Source: an uncultured Bacteroidales bacterium
GTDB taxonomy: Bacteria; Bacteroidota; Bacteroidia; Bacteroidales; Paludibacteraceae
Assembly: GCA_903929065.1 (NCBI GenBank)
Contig: CAIYTJ010000261.1
Location: forward strand, 1-19,205
DNA length: 19,205 nt
Direction: 5' to 3'
How positions within the stretch are numbered: position 1 is the stretch's first letter; every line of letters starts with the position of its first letter. The position numbers and the translations under genes are program-made. Below, in pieces: positions 7,633 to 14,022 of this stretch. The notes below the pieces were generated by a model. The model was given only the letters and a program-made list of their open reading frames with translations. It was not told the DNA's origin and made no database searches.

Positions 7633-8172
7633 TCAAACTTCGAATAAACGATGCCATTCGTCGAATTTTGCTACTTCTGCTTCGCCGTATCTGATCAGGT
7701 ATTTGCGAATCCGGTCAATTGAATGCGGTTCATCCAGTTGTGTTTTAGAAAAAAACTTGTCGGAATAACAAATCAGTTGCTCTTCCAAAGTTACCGGCAG
7801 CATATCGCGATGGGGAAGCGGCAGGTTTTTTCCCTCTATCATTTTCAAACTCAATCCAACTCCGGTGTGCCTTTCACAAACCAATGCGTGTTGTGGATAA
7901 CCTTCAATACGAAGAATTTCGGCACCTAAATAACCGTGTTCAATATATTCGTGTGAACCGTGGCAGTGAATTCGCGGTGCATTGCATTTGAAAATCCCAA
8001 TATCGTGCAGCATGGCAGATTCTGCCACAAATTGAATATCCAATTTAAACTCGGGATGCTTCGCGGCAATTTCCAATGCTTTATTTTTTACCTGCTCACT
8101 GTGCTTCAATAAAATATAATGTATTTCACTTCCCGAAAGATAATATTTATCAATAATATTAGCTGGATTCAT
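7633..8172 (-). CDS. HD-domain phosphohydrolase
   Basis: A 179-residue soluble protein with the metal-binding pattern of HD phosphohydrolases. His24 lies in the first helix (ILLKHSEQV), the His55-Asp56 pair lies in MLHDIGIF, and downstream histidines lie in HGSHEYIEHGYLGAEIL and ERHTGVGLS. The HDIG form and size recall small uncharacterised HD proteins acting on nucleotides or phosphoesters; the substrate cannot be told from sequence. It is convergent with DUF3078 and divergent from tag, with a clear -7 box of its own. No sensor or nucleotidyltransferase domain is fused to it. Confidence 0.88.
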   Translation of the reverse strand: MNPANIIDKYYLSGSEIHYILLKHSEQVKNKALEIAAKHPEFKLDIQFVAESAMLHDIGIFKCNAPRIHCHGSHEYIEHGYLGAEILRIEGYPQHALVCERHTGVGLSLKMIEGKNLPLPHRDMLPVTLEEQLICYSDKFFSKTQLDEPHSIDRIRKYLIRYGEAEVAKFDEWHRLFEV

Positions 8173-8195
8173 TTTAATCTTTTAATTTCGCAATA

Positions 8196-8203
8196 CAAAA
8201 TTA
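8196..8203 (-). promoter_or_regulatory. -7 box of the HD gene
   Basis: TAATTTTG on the minus strand matches TAnnTTTG exactly, about 24 nt before the ATG at 8172. A TTTG lies at 8231-8228 but with a 24-bp spacer, longer than usual. On the other strand TAATTTTA (8239-8246) is one base off the consensus and may serve tag. Confidence 0.5.
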
Positions 8204-8263
8204 CAACAATTCCAACCGATAAGCGTTCAAAGAAACACTAATTTTAATTTCACGTATAAAAAT

Positions 8264-8818
8264 ATGGAAATAAACGATTGTAACTGGCCGGGCAATGATG
8301 CCTTAATGCGTGCTTACCACGACGAAGAATGGGGAAAACCCCTTCACGATGACTGGAAATTGTTTGAATTTATGGTTATGGATGCCTTTCAGGCGGGCTT
8401 AAGCTGGCGAACCATCCTTTACAAACGTGAAAACTTCCGCCGGGCGTTTGATAATTACGATGTTGAAAAAATTGCGTTGTACGATGAGGATAAAATTCAG
8501 GAATTGATGCAGGATGCGTCCATTATCAGAAATCAGGCCAAAATCCGTGCTACGGTTGGAAATGCAATAGCTTTTCTGAAAGTTCAGGCTGAATTTGAAA
8601 CGTTCGATAAATATATCTGGCAGTTTACCGGCGGAGAAACCATCATGAATCATCCCACGATGAATGCCGAGATCCGGGCTAAATCGCCCGAATCGGATGC
8701 TATGAGTAAAGATTTACTGAAACGCGGTTTCAAATTCGTGGGTTCGACCATTTGCTACGCTTTCATGCAGGCAGCAGGCATGGTGAACGATCATTTGGAA
8801 GGCTGCCAGCATAAATAG
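8264..8818 (+). CDS. tag: DNA-3-methyladenine glycosylase I
   Basis: Base-excision repair enzyme that removes 3-methyladenine from alkylated DNA. The 184 residues match the Tag family throughout: RAYHDEEWGKP, FQAGLSWRTILYKRENFR, DASIIRNQAKI, and LLKRGFKFVGSTICYAFMQA near the C-terminus. The four zinc ligands of the family are present as Cys6, His19, His177 and Cys181. Trp48 equals the base-stacking Trp46 of E. coli Tag. The acidic residue that contacts the damaged base (Glu38 in E. coli) is Asp40 here (MDAFQAGLSW), a conservative change. The gene stands alone, divergent from the HD gene and convergent with the radical SAM gene. The start is supported by the zinc-ligand spacing. Confidence 0.95.
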   Translation: MEINDCNWPGNDALMRAYHDEEWGKPLHDDWKLFEFMVMDAFQAGLSWRTILYKRENFRRAFDNYDVEKIALYDEDKIQELMQDASIIRNQAKIRATVGNAIAFLKVQAEFETFDKYIWQFTGGETIMNHPTMNAEIRAKSPESDAMSKDLLKRGFKFVGSTICYAFMQAAGMVNDHLEGCQHK

Positions 8819-8901
8819 TTGGCAGTTTGGTTTGGAATTAATTTTCAAAACGAGATGAGCAAAAGCTTAAATCGTAATTCATCACTAGTTTTGGAGCTAT
8901 T

Positions 8902-9672
8902 TCATCCTGCCACAGAAACATCAAATCCTCTTTCGCGAGCTTTATCTGCTATAATATTCAATTCTTCGACGCTAACTTTTTGAAGAGTTTTTGTCGGAGC
9001 TTCACGGTCGAGGCTGTAAATCATCACTTGCTGCGGACGAATTTCCTCCAGTGCTTTGAACCAGGCTTCAATTTCTTCATCGGTGGTATTATCGAAACTT
9101 TCGCCCTTAAATTCACCGCACAAAAACATGGTTTGAATAATCAGCTTCCCATTAAATTTCTTCAAATGCTCCACGAACCACGCCACATTTATTTCTTTTC
9201 CAACCGGACAGTCAATCAGTTTCATGGTGCGGTCGATGGCAGAATCGAATTTCAGGATATTATTATCGACTTTATTCAATGTCCGGAAAACATTCGGTTT
9301 GTGAATGCGGGTGGAATTGGACAACACGCTGACTTTGGCAGTCGGGCAGTATTGGTTTCGAAGAGCGATGGTATCATCAATTATTTCTTCAAAGTCGGCA
9401 TGCAAAGTCGGTTCACCGTTTCCGGCATAAGTAATCACATCCGGAATTTGTCCTTCGGCAACCATTTCCTTCAGTTTAGCCTCCAAAGCTTCATGCACTT
9501 GCTCTCGGGTGGGAATTGGCGATTCCTGCATGGTAGTATTGTAACCGCATTCGCAGTAAATGCAGTTGAATGAACATATTTTGGCGTCAATTGGCAAAAG
9601 GTTTACACCCAGCGAAAGCCCGAGACGGCGGCTGTGAATTGGTCCGAAAATGAGTTGGTCGAAGAGAAACAT
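8902..9672 (-). CDS. Radical SAM protein (COG0731/TYW1-like group)
   Basis: The 256-residue protein opens with FGPIHSRRLGLSLGVNLLP and then the radical SAM cluster motif CX3CX2C, Cys33-SFN-Cys37-IY-Cys40, followed by another Cys42. The SAM-binding glycine/glutamate segment ITYAGNGEPTLH follows near 100. This arrangement matches the short Fe-S oxidoreductases related to the wyosine-synthesis enzyme TYW1, found widely in bacteria without an assigned reaction. A C-terminal accessory cluster domain is not obvious. It lies 105 nt after dnaG on the same strand with no clear promoter between, so cotranscription with dnaG is likely. The spacer carries a shared 22-bp element, a hairpin and heptamer repeats that end 3 nt before the ATG. 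Confidence 0.88.
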   Translation of the reverse strand: MFLFDQLIFGPIHSRRLGLSLGVNLLPIDAKICSFNCIYCECGYNTTMQESPIPTREQVHEALEAKLKEMVAEGQIPDVITYAGNGEPTLHADFEEIIDDTIALRNQYCPTAKVSVLSNSTRIHKPNVFRTLNKVDNNILKFDSAIDRTMKLIDCPVGKEINVAWFVEHLKKFNGKLIIQTMFLCGEFKGESFDNTTDEEIEAWFKALEEIRPQQVMIYSLDREAPTKTLQKVSVEELNIIADKARERGFDVSVAG

Positions 9673-9675
9673 TAT

Positions 9676-9703
9676 TTTAGTCTATGGTCTATAGTCTATA
9701 GAC
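9676..9703 (-). repeat. Four 7-bp tandem units before the radical SAM start
   Basis: On the minus strand the units GTCTATA, GACTATA, GACCATA and GACTAAA follow one another exactly and end 3 nt before the ATG at 9672. The same unit, GACTATA, is found before prfB in the same orientation. Confidence 0.75.
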
Positions 9704-9730
9704 GCGGTTTTACAATTAACAACGTGAACT

Positions 9731-9745
9731 TGCCTGTGGCAGGCA
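9731..9745. repeat. Short palindrome TGCCTG-TGG-CAGGCA
   Basis: A perfect 6-bp stem with a 3-nt loop lies between dnaG and the radical SAM gene. It has no T tract on the minus strand, so it is unlikely to terminate. It resembles GC-rich hairpins scattered in intergenic DNA of this phylum. Confidence 0.5.
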
Positions 9746-9748
9746 GGG

Positions 9749-9770
9749 CTAATATCGCGAACGAAGTGAG
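9749..9770 (-). repeat. 22-bp element shared with the prfB leader
   Basis: Read on the minus strand this begins CTCACTTCG and ends TCGCGATATTAG. It matches 20 of 22 bases with 16145-16166. It starts about 8 nt after the dnaG stop and lies upstream of the radical SAM heptamer repeats. Confidence 0.7.
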
Positions 9771-9777
9771 TAAATAA

Positions 9778-11727
9778 CTATAATTTAATTATAATCCGTT
9801 CCCCAAGCGTTTTCGAAAGTTGTTTTTTGACAACTTCCAGCTGATCCCAGTCCTGCATGATTTGTTGGTACAGAACCGTGTTTTTAGAATCGTTCGCGGC
9901 TTTTAATTCGATCAGTTTTTGCTTTATCATGTCAATAAAGACGCTGTTTTTATATTCAAAAACCAACCGGGGAATCAACACGTCCAGGCGCTCGGCATCC
10001 GTCTCAATCTTTTTTATTTTGGAGTGGATTTTGCTTAGCGTGTATTTTTCCGAAATCAGATCGGCTGTAAGCGTACTGATTTCGTTGTGGGGGTGATGCA
10101 GAAAGAAACGTTCTGCCACAAAGCCTTCCTGATGGGCATTGTTGCGGTATTCTTCAATCATCAACGCATGAAGCGGGAGACTGAAAGTCAGTTTGTCCTG
10201 TTCCAGTTCAAATAAAATATATGCCCCAACTGTTACCGGCAGGTTTTCGTTTTCGGTAAAATATAAAGTCGAATCTCCGTACTTTACCAGGGCTTCCAGA
10301 ATATGCCTTTCGTGCGCTTCAAACTTGGCGCCGATAGCCGATTTCGCTACAAAGCTTTCCGATTCGGCCGAATGAGGTGCATCGGTAATTTCAGTCTGGC
10401 GACGGGTGGCGATTTTTTCCTGTTCGGCGTTTTTCAGTTTGTTGATTTCGTAGTAAAGCATTTGCTCGTCCACGTTCAGCAGCGTGCTGCAATCTTTCAC
10501 GTATTCGCCGCGTACCGCCGAATTGGGAATGATGGAAATGCTTCGCACGATGTCCAGCACCAGTCCGGCACGTTTTACCGGGTCGTTTCCGGCGTCGGCC
10601 AACAACAGGTTGGTTTTGAAACGGATAAAGTCGGAAGCGTTGCGCTCCACGTATTCAATAAAATCGGAAGCGTTGGTTTTGCGGGCAAACGAATCAGGGT
10701 CGTCACCATCGGGCAGAAGCAGAACCTTGATATTTAGTCCTTCTTCGAGCAATAAATCGATACCACGAATGGATGCTTTGATACCGGCCGGGTCGCCGTC
10801 GTAAATCACCGTTACGTTTTCGGTGAAGCGGTGGATAAGCCGGATTTGTCCCGGAGTAAGCGAGGTACCGGACGAAGCCACCACGTTTTCAATGCCGCTC
10901 TGGTACATCGAAATCACGTCGGTATAACCTTCCACCAGGAAGCAGCGTTCCTGTTTCACGATGGATTGCTTGGCAAAATAAATGCCGTACAGTTCGTTGC
11001 TCTTGTGATAAATTTCCGATTCGGGCGAGTTGACATACTTCGCCATCTTGTCGTCCTTTTTCAGGATGCGGCCGCCGAATGCTACCACTTTTCCCGAAAG
11101 CGAATGCACGGGAAACATCACACGGCCGCGGAAACGGTCGGCGAGGTAATTGTTGTCGCCTTCGAGCGTGAGACCCGTTTTGAGCAGGTATTCTTTGTTG
11201 TAACCGGCTTTGATGGCCGCCTGCGTGAACGCGTCGCGCTGGTCGAGGCTGTAGCCGAGTTGGAATTTCTGGATAATGTCGTCGCGGAAGCCGCGTTCGC
11301 GGAAATAGCTGAGCCCGATGGATTTGCCGTCGATATGGTGGTGCAACGTGTGTGCAAAGTGTTTTTGGGCGAATTCGTTGACCAGAAACATGGATTCGCG
11401 GTCGTTGCGCACGGCCATTTCCTCGGGACTAAGTTCGCGCTCCTGTACCTCGATGTGGTACTTGCGGGCAAGGTATTTCAGCGCGTCGTAGTACGAAATC
11501 TGCTCGTGCTCCATGATGAAATGCACCGAGTTACCGCCCTTGCCGCACCCGAAGCACTTGAAAATGCCCTTGGCCGGCGACACGATAAACGATGGCGTTT
11601 TCTCGTTGTGGAACGGACACAGACCGAGCATGTTCACCCCGCGTTTTTTCAGGGTAACGTAATCGCCCACCACGTCTTGTATCTGCGCAGCGTCGGTAAT
11701 CCGGTCTATGGTAGGTTGGTCAATCAT
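9778..11727 (-). CDS. dnaG: DNA primase DnaG
   Basis: Primase that lays RNA primers at the replication fork with the DnaB helicase. The 649 residues are slightly above the usual 600. The CHC2 zinc finger is intact: Cys37, His40, Cys58 and Cys61. The RNA polymerase core follows (YFRERGF, GYSLDQRDAF, DRFRGRVMFPVHSLSGKVVAF). The TOPRIM metal site is seen as Glu266 in VEGYTD and Asp310-x-Asp312 in YDGDPAG. The C-terminal helical part (about 450-649) is diverged, as expected of the DnaB-binding domain. The start at ATG 11727 agrees with the family N-terminus. The 5' half of the gene is distinctly GC-rich compared with its surroundings. A -7 box lies about 55 nt upstream, and the radical SAM gene follows. 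Confidence 0.97.
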   Translation of the reverse strand: MIDQPTIDRITDAAQIQDVVGDYVTLKKRGVNMLGLCPFHNEKTPSFIVSPAKGIFKCFGCGKGGNSVHFIMEHEQISYYDALKYLARKYHIEVQERELSPEEMAVRNDRESMFLVNEFAQKHFAHTLHHHIDGKSIGLSYFRERGFRDDIIQKFQLGYSLDQRDAFTQAAIKAGYNKEYLLKTGLTLEGDNNYLADRFRGRVMFPVHSLSGKVVAFGGRILKKDDKMAKYVNSPESEIYHKSNELYGIYFAKQSIVKQERCFLVEGYTDVISMYQSGIENVVASSGTSLTPGQIRLIHRFTENVTVIYDGDPAGIKASIRGIDLLLEEGLNIKVLLLPDGDDPDSFARKTNASDFIEYVERNASDFIRFKTNLLLADAGNDPVKRAGLVLDIVRSISIIPNSAVRGEYVKDCSTLLNVDEQMLYYEINKLKNAEQEKIATRRQTEITDAPHSAESESFVAKSAIGAKFEAHERHILEALVKYGDSTLYFTENENLPVTVGAYILFELEQDKLTFSLPLHALMIEEYRNNAHQEGFVAERFFLHHPHNEISTLTADLISEKYTLSKIHSKIKKIETDAERLDVLIPRLVFEYKNSVFIDMIKQKLIELKAANDSKNTVLYQQIMQDWDQLEVVKKQLSKTLGERIIIKL

Positions 11728-11741
11728 TCGGTTTGTTTTAT

Positions 11742-11762
11742 GAGACGCATGCCATGCATCTC
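11742..11762. repeat. Palindrome in the dnaG leader
   Basis: GAGACGCATG (11742-11751) pairs with CATGCATCTC (11753-11762) with one mismatch around a single central C. Read on the minus strand it lies in the presumed 5' untranslated region of dnaG, between the -7 box and the ATG. The GAGACGC arm resembles interspersed palindromes known from many bacterial genomes. Confidence 0.55.
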
Positions 11763-11780
11763 TACCAATAAATTGGAATA

Positions 11781-11788
11781 CAAAAATA
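11781..11788 (-). promoter_or_regulatory. -7 box of dnaG
   Basis: TATTTTTG on the minus strand matches TAnnTTTG exactly, about 55 nt upstream of the dnaG ATG. No convincing -33 box is seen at the standard spacing. Confidence 0.5.
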
Positions 11789-11861
11789 CGGAATTTATTC
11801 GGGAAAATGGGAAGGAAGGGGATTAAAAAAATGCCCGGTTTTATTGCCTTTGTATATAAAC

Positions 11862-11896
11862 TATTCAGGGGGTGACTTTAAGTCACCCCCTGAATA
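11862..11896. repeat. Perfect 17-bp inverted repeat (GGGGGTGACT type)
   Basis: Arms 11862-11878 and 11880-11896 are exact complements with a single T between them. The core is GGGGGTGACT and AGTCACCCCC, flanked by ATTCA and TGAAT. A diverged relative lies at 13908-13948. It sits between the dnaG promoter region and the end of the FISUMP gene and may block readthrough in both directions. It has no long T tract, so a REP-like interspersed palindrome is the better description. Confidence 0.75.
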
Positions 11897-11910
11897 AAAG
11901 AATATAAAGC

Positions 11911-11926
11911 GTCAAGAAAACTTGAC
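11911..11926 (-). terminator. Possible terminator hairpin after the FISUMP gene
   Basis: GTCAAG-AAAA-CTTGAC is a perfect 6-bp stem with a 4-nt loop, about 30 nt after the FISUMP stop on the minus strand. It is followed there by a T-rich but interrupted stretch (GCTTTATATTCTTTT). Termination is plausible but weak; the larger palindrome further on may help. Confidence 0.4.
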
Positions 11927-11954
11927 TTCTACATTTAATTTAAATAATCAGGAT

Positions 11955-12698
11955 TTAATCTTTTATACAGCGTATTGATTGACCACAGGTATTACGAGTT
12001 ATCGCCCCCTTATCCAAACCGTAATAATATATCATATATGGATTAATTTGTATTGACCACCCCCAAAGTTGTCCTGAATTTTCTTTAGTTGAACTCCACC
12101 ACGAGGCGTAATCTCCATATCCTGCAAACGCACCATAATCGCCCCTAACTCCAGCTGGCAAAGCAGAAAATCCAGTCGAATTTGTAATTGTGTTGTTGAT
12201 TTTCAACATGCTAAAAAACATCCAATCTGTTTTTGTTATTAATGAATTTTTTATCAAATCATTATTAACACACCCGTTAGACTCAAGATAACTGACCAAA
12301 GTACTCCAATCTGTATTAGTTGGCACATGCCATCCTTTGGGTGCAATTTTTCGTTTGTCAATAATAGTGTACCAATTATACAATCTACCTAATTTATTTA
12401 TTGAATCAATGTTTGACGTATTGTTGTAAGTACATTGAGCTCCGACAGTTGACATATTCCATGTATCAGTATCTAAAATGTTTTGAATTTTATCACCATT
12501 ATTATATTTTGTTACTCGTAGATTTTCAACCATCCAAATTTGAGTTCCAATTTGTATAATATGATAACTATTTCCATCAATATCTTTGACTGATCCATTT
12601 ATTATTTCTCCAGAATTGTCACAGCTTGACGAAAATATTAATATGATAATACATACAAGAAAATTAAATAAGGAGAATCGATTTATTGCTTTCTTCAT
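11955..12698 (-). CDS. FISUMP-domain lipoprotein
   Basis: A lipoprotein with a Fibrobacter succinogenes major paralogous (FISUMP, TIGR02145-type) domain. The N-terminus MKKAINRFSLFNFLVCIIIL leads to a lipobox-like FSSSC with Cys26 as the modified residue, so it is anchored to a membrane, probably on the cell surface. The domain shows its typical blocks: IIQIGTQIWMVENLRVTKYN, then NKLGRLYNWYTI, APKGWHVPTNTDWSTLVSYL, GFSALPAGVRGDYGAF, and SWWSSTKENSG, ending QSIRCIKD. I chose the ATG at 12698; an ATG at 12710 adds four residues but leaves almost no leader after the -7 box. The gene is very AT-rich compared with dnaG and rpoN and lies between two related palindromes, signs of an accessory or acquired gene. 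The function of FISUMP domains is not settled. Confidence 0.88.
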   Translation of the reverse strand: MKKAINRFSLFNFLVCIIILIFSSSCDNSGEIINGSVKDIDGNSYHIIQIGTQIWMVENLRVTKYNNGDKIQNILDTDTWNMSTVGAQCTYNNTSNIDSINKLGRLYNWYTIIDKRKIAPKGWHVPTNTDWSTLVSYLESNGCVNNDLIKNSLITKTDWMFFSMLKINNTITNSTGFSALPAGVRGDYGAFAGYGDYASWWSSTKENSGQLWGWSIQINPYMIYYYGLDKGAITRNTCGQSIRCIKD

Positions 12699-12723
12699 TA
12701 GAAAATACATTTATATTGGTTTG

Positions 12724-12731
12724 CAAATATA
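12724..12731 (-). promoter_or_regulatory. -7 box of the FISUMP gene
   Basis: TATATTTG on the minus strand matches TAnnTTTG exactly, about 26 nt before the ATG at 12698. It lies just after the terminator of the upstream 231-aa gene, so the two genes are probably transcribed separately. Confidence 0.55.
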
Positions 12732-12743
12732 ATCATAATTAAT

Positions 12744-12776
12744 AAAAAAATCCCCCGCCACTCTTCGCAGCAGGGG
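12744..12776 (-). terminator. Intrinsic terminator after the 231-aa gene
   Basis: Read on the minus strand, CCCCTGC (12776-12770) pairs with GCGGGGG (12758-12752) with one G-U pair, and an unbroken run of seven T follows (12750-12744). It lies about 15 nt after the stop of the 231-aa gene and fits a classic rho-independent terminator. Confidence 0.8.
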
Positions 12777-12791
12777 AAAAAATTCTGTGGT

Positions 12792-13487
12792 TTACTTCGC
12801 CTTTACCTTCACACCAATAGCTTCCAGCATTTGGTTATCTGGCATCAGTACTTTGGCATATTTAATATACTCGGTATACTTAGGATAAAGTGCATCGAAA
12901 GCACGGTCGCGGGCATCGGTGGCGGCTTGTGCTTCGCCGGTTTCTTTGGTCAGGCTTTCCTTTAATGCCTGCAAGTCGGCAAGACCCTGAATTTGTGCAG
13001 CTGCCACTTCAGCTGTAATTCCAATTCCCTGTGCTTTGGTTATCAAAGCAGCATTTCCGGTAAACTGTGCATAAAAATTAGTCACCAGTACCACCCAGTC
13101 GGCATAGGCTTTTGGGTTTTCAGAGTCTAGTTGCAGTGCCACCCAGGCATGAATATCACTTTTGAAAAGGATACGTGCCAGCGCACGGTGAGTACTGAAC
13201 GGTTTGTTGATTTCCTCCCGTTTAGCAGTGAACTTTTGTTGTTCTTCGCTTTGGTCGGCGTGTTCTTTGATTTGACTCTGGCAAAGTGTTTCAAGCTCGG
13301 CCAATTCAGCTTTCAGGTCGGCAATTTTTTCGGCTGTATAGCCTACAAGTACCATCACTGCAAAGATTTCGGGCAACGAGGCGTTACCAAACGTGGTTTT
13401 CATCTTGACAATCGATTCGTCCATCGTGTCAAAGTGTCTTTTTGGAGTTGTTGTAACTCCATCAGAAGGATTTGTTGTTTCATCCAT
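12792..13487 (-). CDS. Unidentified 231-aa mainly helical protein
   Basis: No family is recognised. The protein is predicted from composition to be mostly alpha-helical and soluble, with no signal peptide. A polar Thr-rich tail (MDETTNPSDGVTTTPKRHFD) leads into a hydrophobic helix (LPEIFAVMVLVGYTAEKI). A Glu/Leu-rich coiled-coil-like segment (KIADLKAELAELETLCQSQI) follows at about 54-73, then Ala-rich helices, and a C-terminal EYIKYAKVLMPDNQMLEAIG. A start at Met22 is an alternative. The gene stands alone between two accessory features: its own terminator lies downstream and an unusual array of 21-bp repeats lies 85-252 nt upstream. Its GC content is nearer to the housekeeping genes than to the FISUMP gene. 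A role in surface or stress biology would be a guess. Confidence 0.8.
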   Translation of the reverse strand: MDETTNPSDGVTTTPKRHFDTMDESIVKMKTTFGNASLPEIFAVMVLVGYTAEKIADLKAELAELETLCQSQIKEHADQSEEQQKFTAKREEINKPFSTHRALARILFKSDIHAWVALQLDSENPKAYADWVVLVTNFYAQFTGNAALITKAQGIGITAEVAAAQIQGLADLQALKESLTKETGEAQAATDARDRAFDALYPKYTEYIKYAKVLMPDNQMLEAIGVKVKAK

Positions 13488-13571
13488 AACGATAAATGAT
13501 TTTAAATTAATAATTAGATTGTATAGAATAAAAATATTCCCTGATTCCGGAGGAAACCGAAAGAATACCGC

Positions 13572-13739
13572 TTCCCTCGCATTTCCACATGTTTCTCTGC
13601 CATTTTCACATGACTCCCTTGCATTTTCTCTTACTTCCCTGCCATTTTCTCGTACTTACATCGGGTTTTCTCATGCGTCCCACTGATTTTCTCGTAAACT
13701 CCACTGATTTTCTCCTGCCAACGGACCTTTTTCACACAA
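13572..13739. repeat. Array of eight 21-bp direct repeats
   Basis: The core ATTTTC recurs at 13581, 13602, 13623, 13644, 13665, 13686, 13707 and 13728, exactly every 21 bp. The core is varied in units 1, 5 and 8. The best unit reads TTCCCTGCC then ATTTTCTCGTAC. Units 6 and 7 share ACTGATTTTCTC. Units are degenerate and contiguous with no unique spacers. The period equals two helical turns of DNA and seven codons. Confidence 0.85.
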
Positions 13740-13822
13740 AAAACATTAATTTCCCCAGTGTTTATCGGGGTTTCAGAAAGTGAATATAGGAGAAACACGC
13801 TTGTTTATATCGGTTTAAGACA

Positions 13823-13830
13823 CAAATGTA
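13823..13830 (-). promoter_or_regulatory. Candidate distal promoter of the 231-aa gene
   Basis: TACATTTG on the minus strand matches TAnnTTTG exactly, with ATTG (13853-13850) 19 bp upstream as a possible -33 box. If used, the 21-bp repeats would be transcribed in a leader of about 330 nt. Confidence 0.35.
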
Positions 13831-13907
13831 ATAACAAATTATTTAACTGCAATGGGTTAATGGTAATATTTTTAAAAAAGTTATAAACAGATTGTTCATA
13901 ATTTTTA

Positions 13908-13948
13908 GGAGGTGACTGTCAATCACCAACTGAATGTAAAGTCACCCC
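13908..13948. repeat. Diverged second copy of the GGTGACT palindrome
   Basis: GGAGGTGACT (13908-13917) is followed by AATCACCAACTGAAT (13921-13935), which matches the right arm of the palindrome at 11862-11896 at most positions. An extra half-arm, AAAGTCACCCC, follows at 13938-13948. Two foldings compete: a 5-bp GGTGA/TCACC hairpin, or a longer GGTGACT/AGTCACC pairing. Confidence 0.6.
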
Positions 13949-13978
13949 TTTTTTCTTTCTTTTCTCCTGAAAAAAACG

Positions 13979-13986
13979 TATCTTTG
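13979..13986 (+). promoter_or_regulatory. Promoter -7 box of rpoN
   Basis: TATCTTTG matches TAnnTTTG exactly, 36 nt before the rpoN ATG. The pyrimidine-rich stretch at 13948-13965 covers the place where a -33 box is expected. Transcription would start near 13993. Confidence 0.6.
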
Positions 13987-14022
13987 CGCCTGATTTAAGG
14001 TTAATGTCCCGGTTTTTCCATC

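Larger units (their letters stand above)
13488..14022. other. 535-bp intergenic region between the 231-aa gene and rpoN
   Basis: This divergent spacer holds, from left to right: the leader of the 231-aa gene with a near-consensus minus-strand -7 box TATTTTTA (13536-13529); eight 21-bp repeat units (13572-13739); a weak CCCC/GGGG hairpin (13753-13770); an exact minus-strand -7 box TACATTTG (13830-13823); a diverged palindrome (13908-13948); and the rpoN promoter (13979-13986). Short plus-strand open frames across the repeats give heptapeptide repeats but have no credible start context. Confidence 0.65.

Noticed and set aside
10831..11826. 331-codon open frame on the plus strand opposite dnaG
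   Set aside because: Antisense to a full-length DnaG with intact motifs; it is open because of the high GC content, and its translation is not family-like.
13572..13739. CRISPR array
   Set aside because: Units are contiguous, degenerate and 21 bp long, with no unique spacers and no cas genes nearby.
13753..13770. CCCC/GGGG hairpin as a terminator
   Set aside because: The stem is only 4 bp with a 10-nt loop, and no T tract or upstream gene fits.
13907..13915. AGGAGGTGA as a strong ribosome binding site
   Set aside because: It is part of the diverged palindrome; the only following ATG (in CTGAATG) is followed at once by TAA, so no gene can start there.
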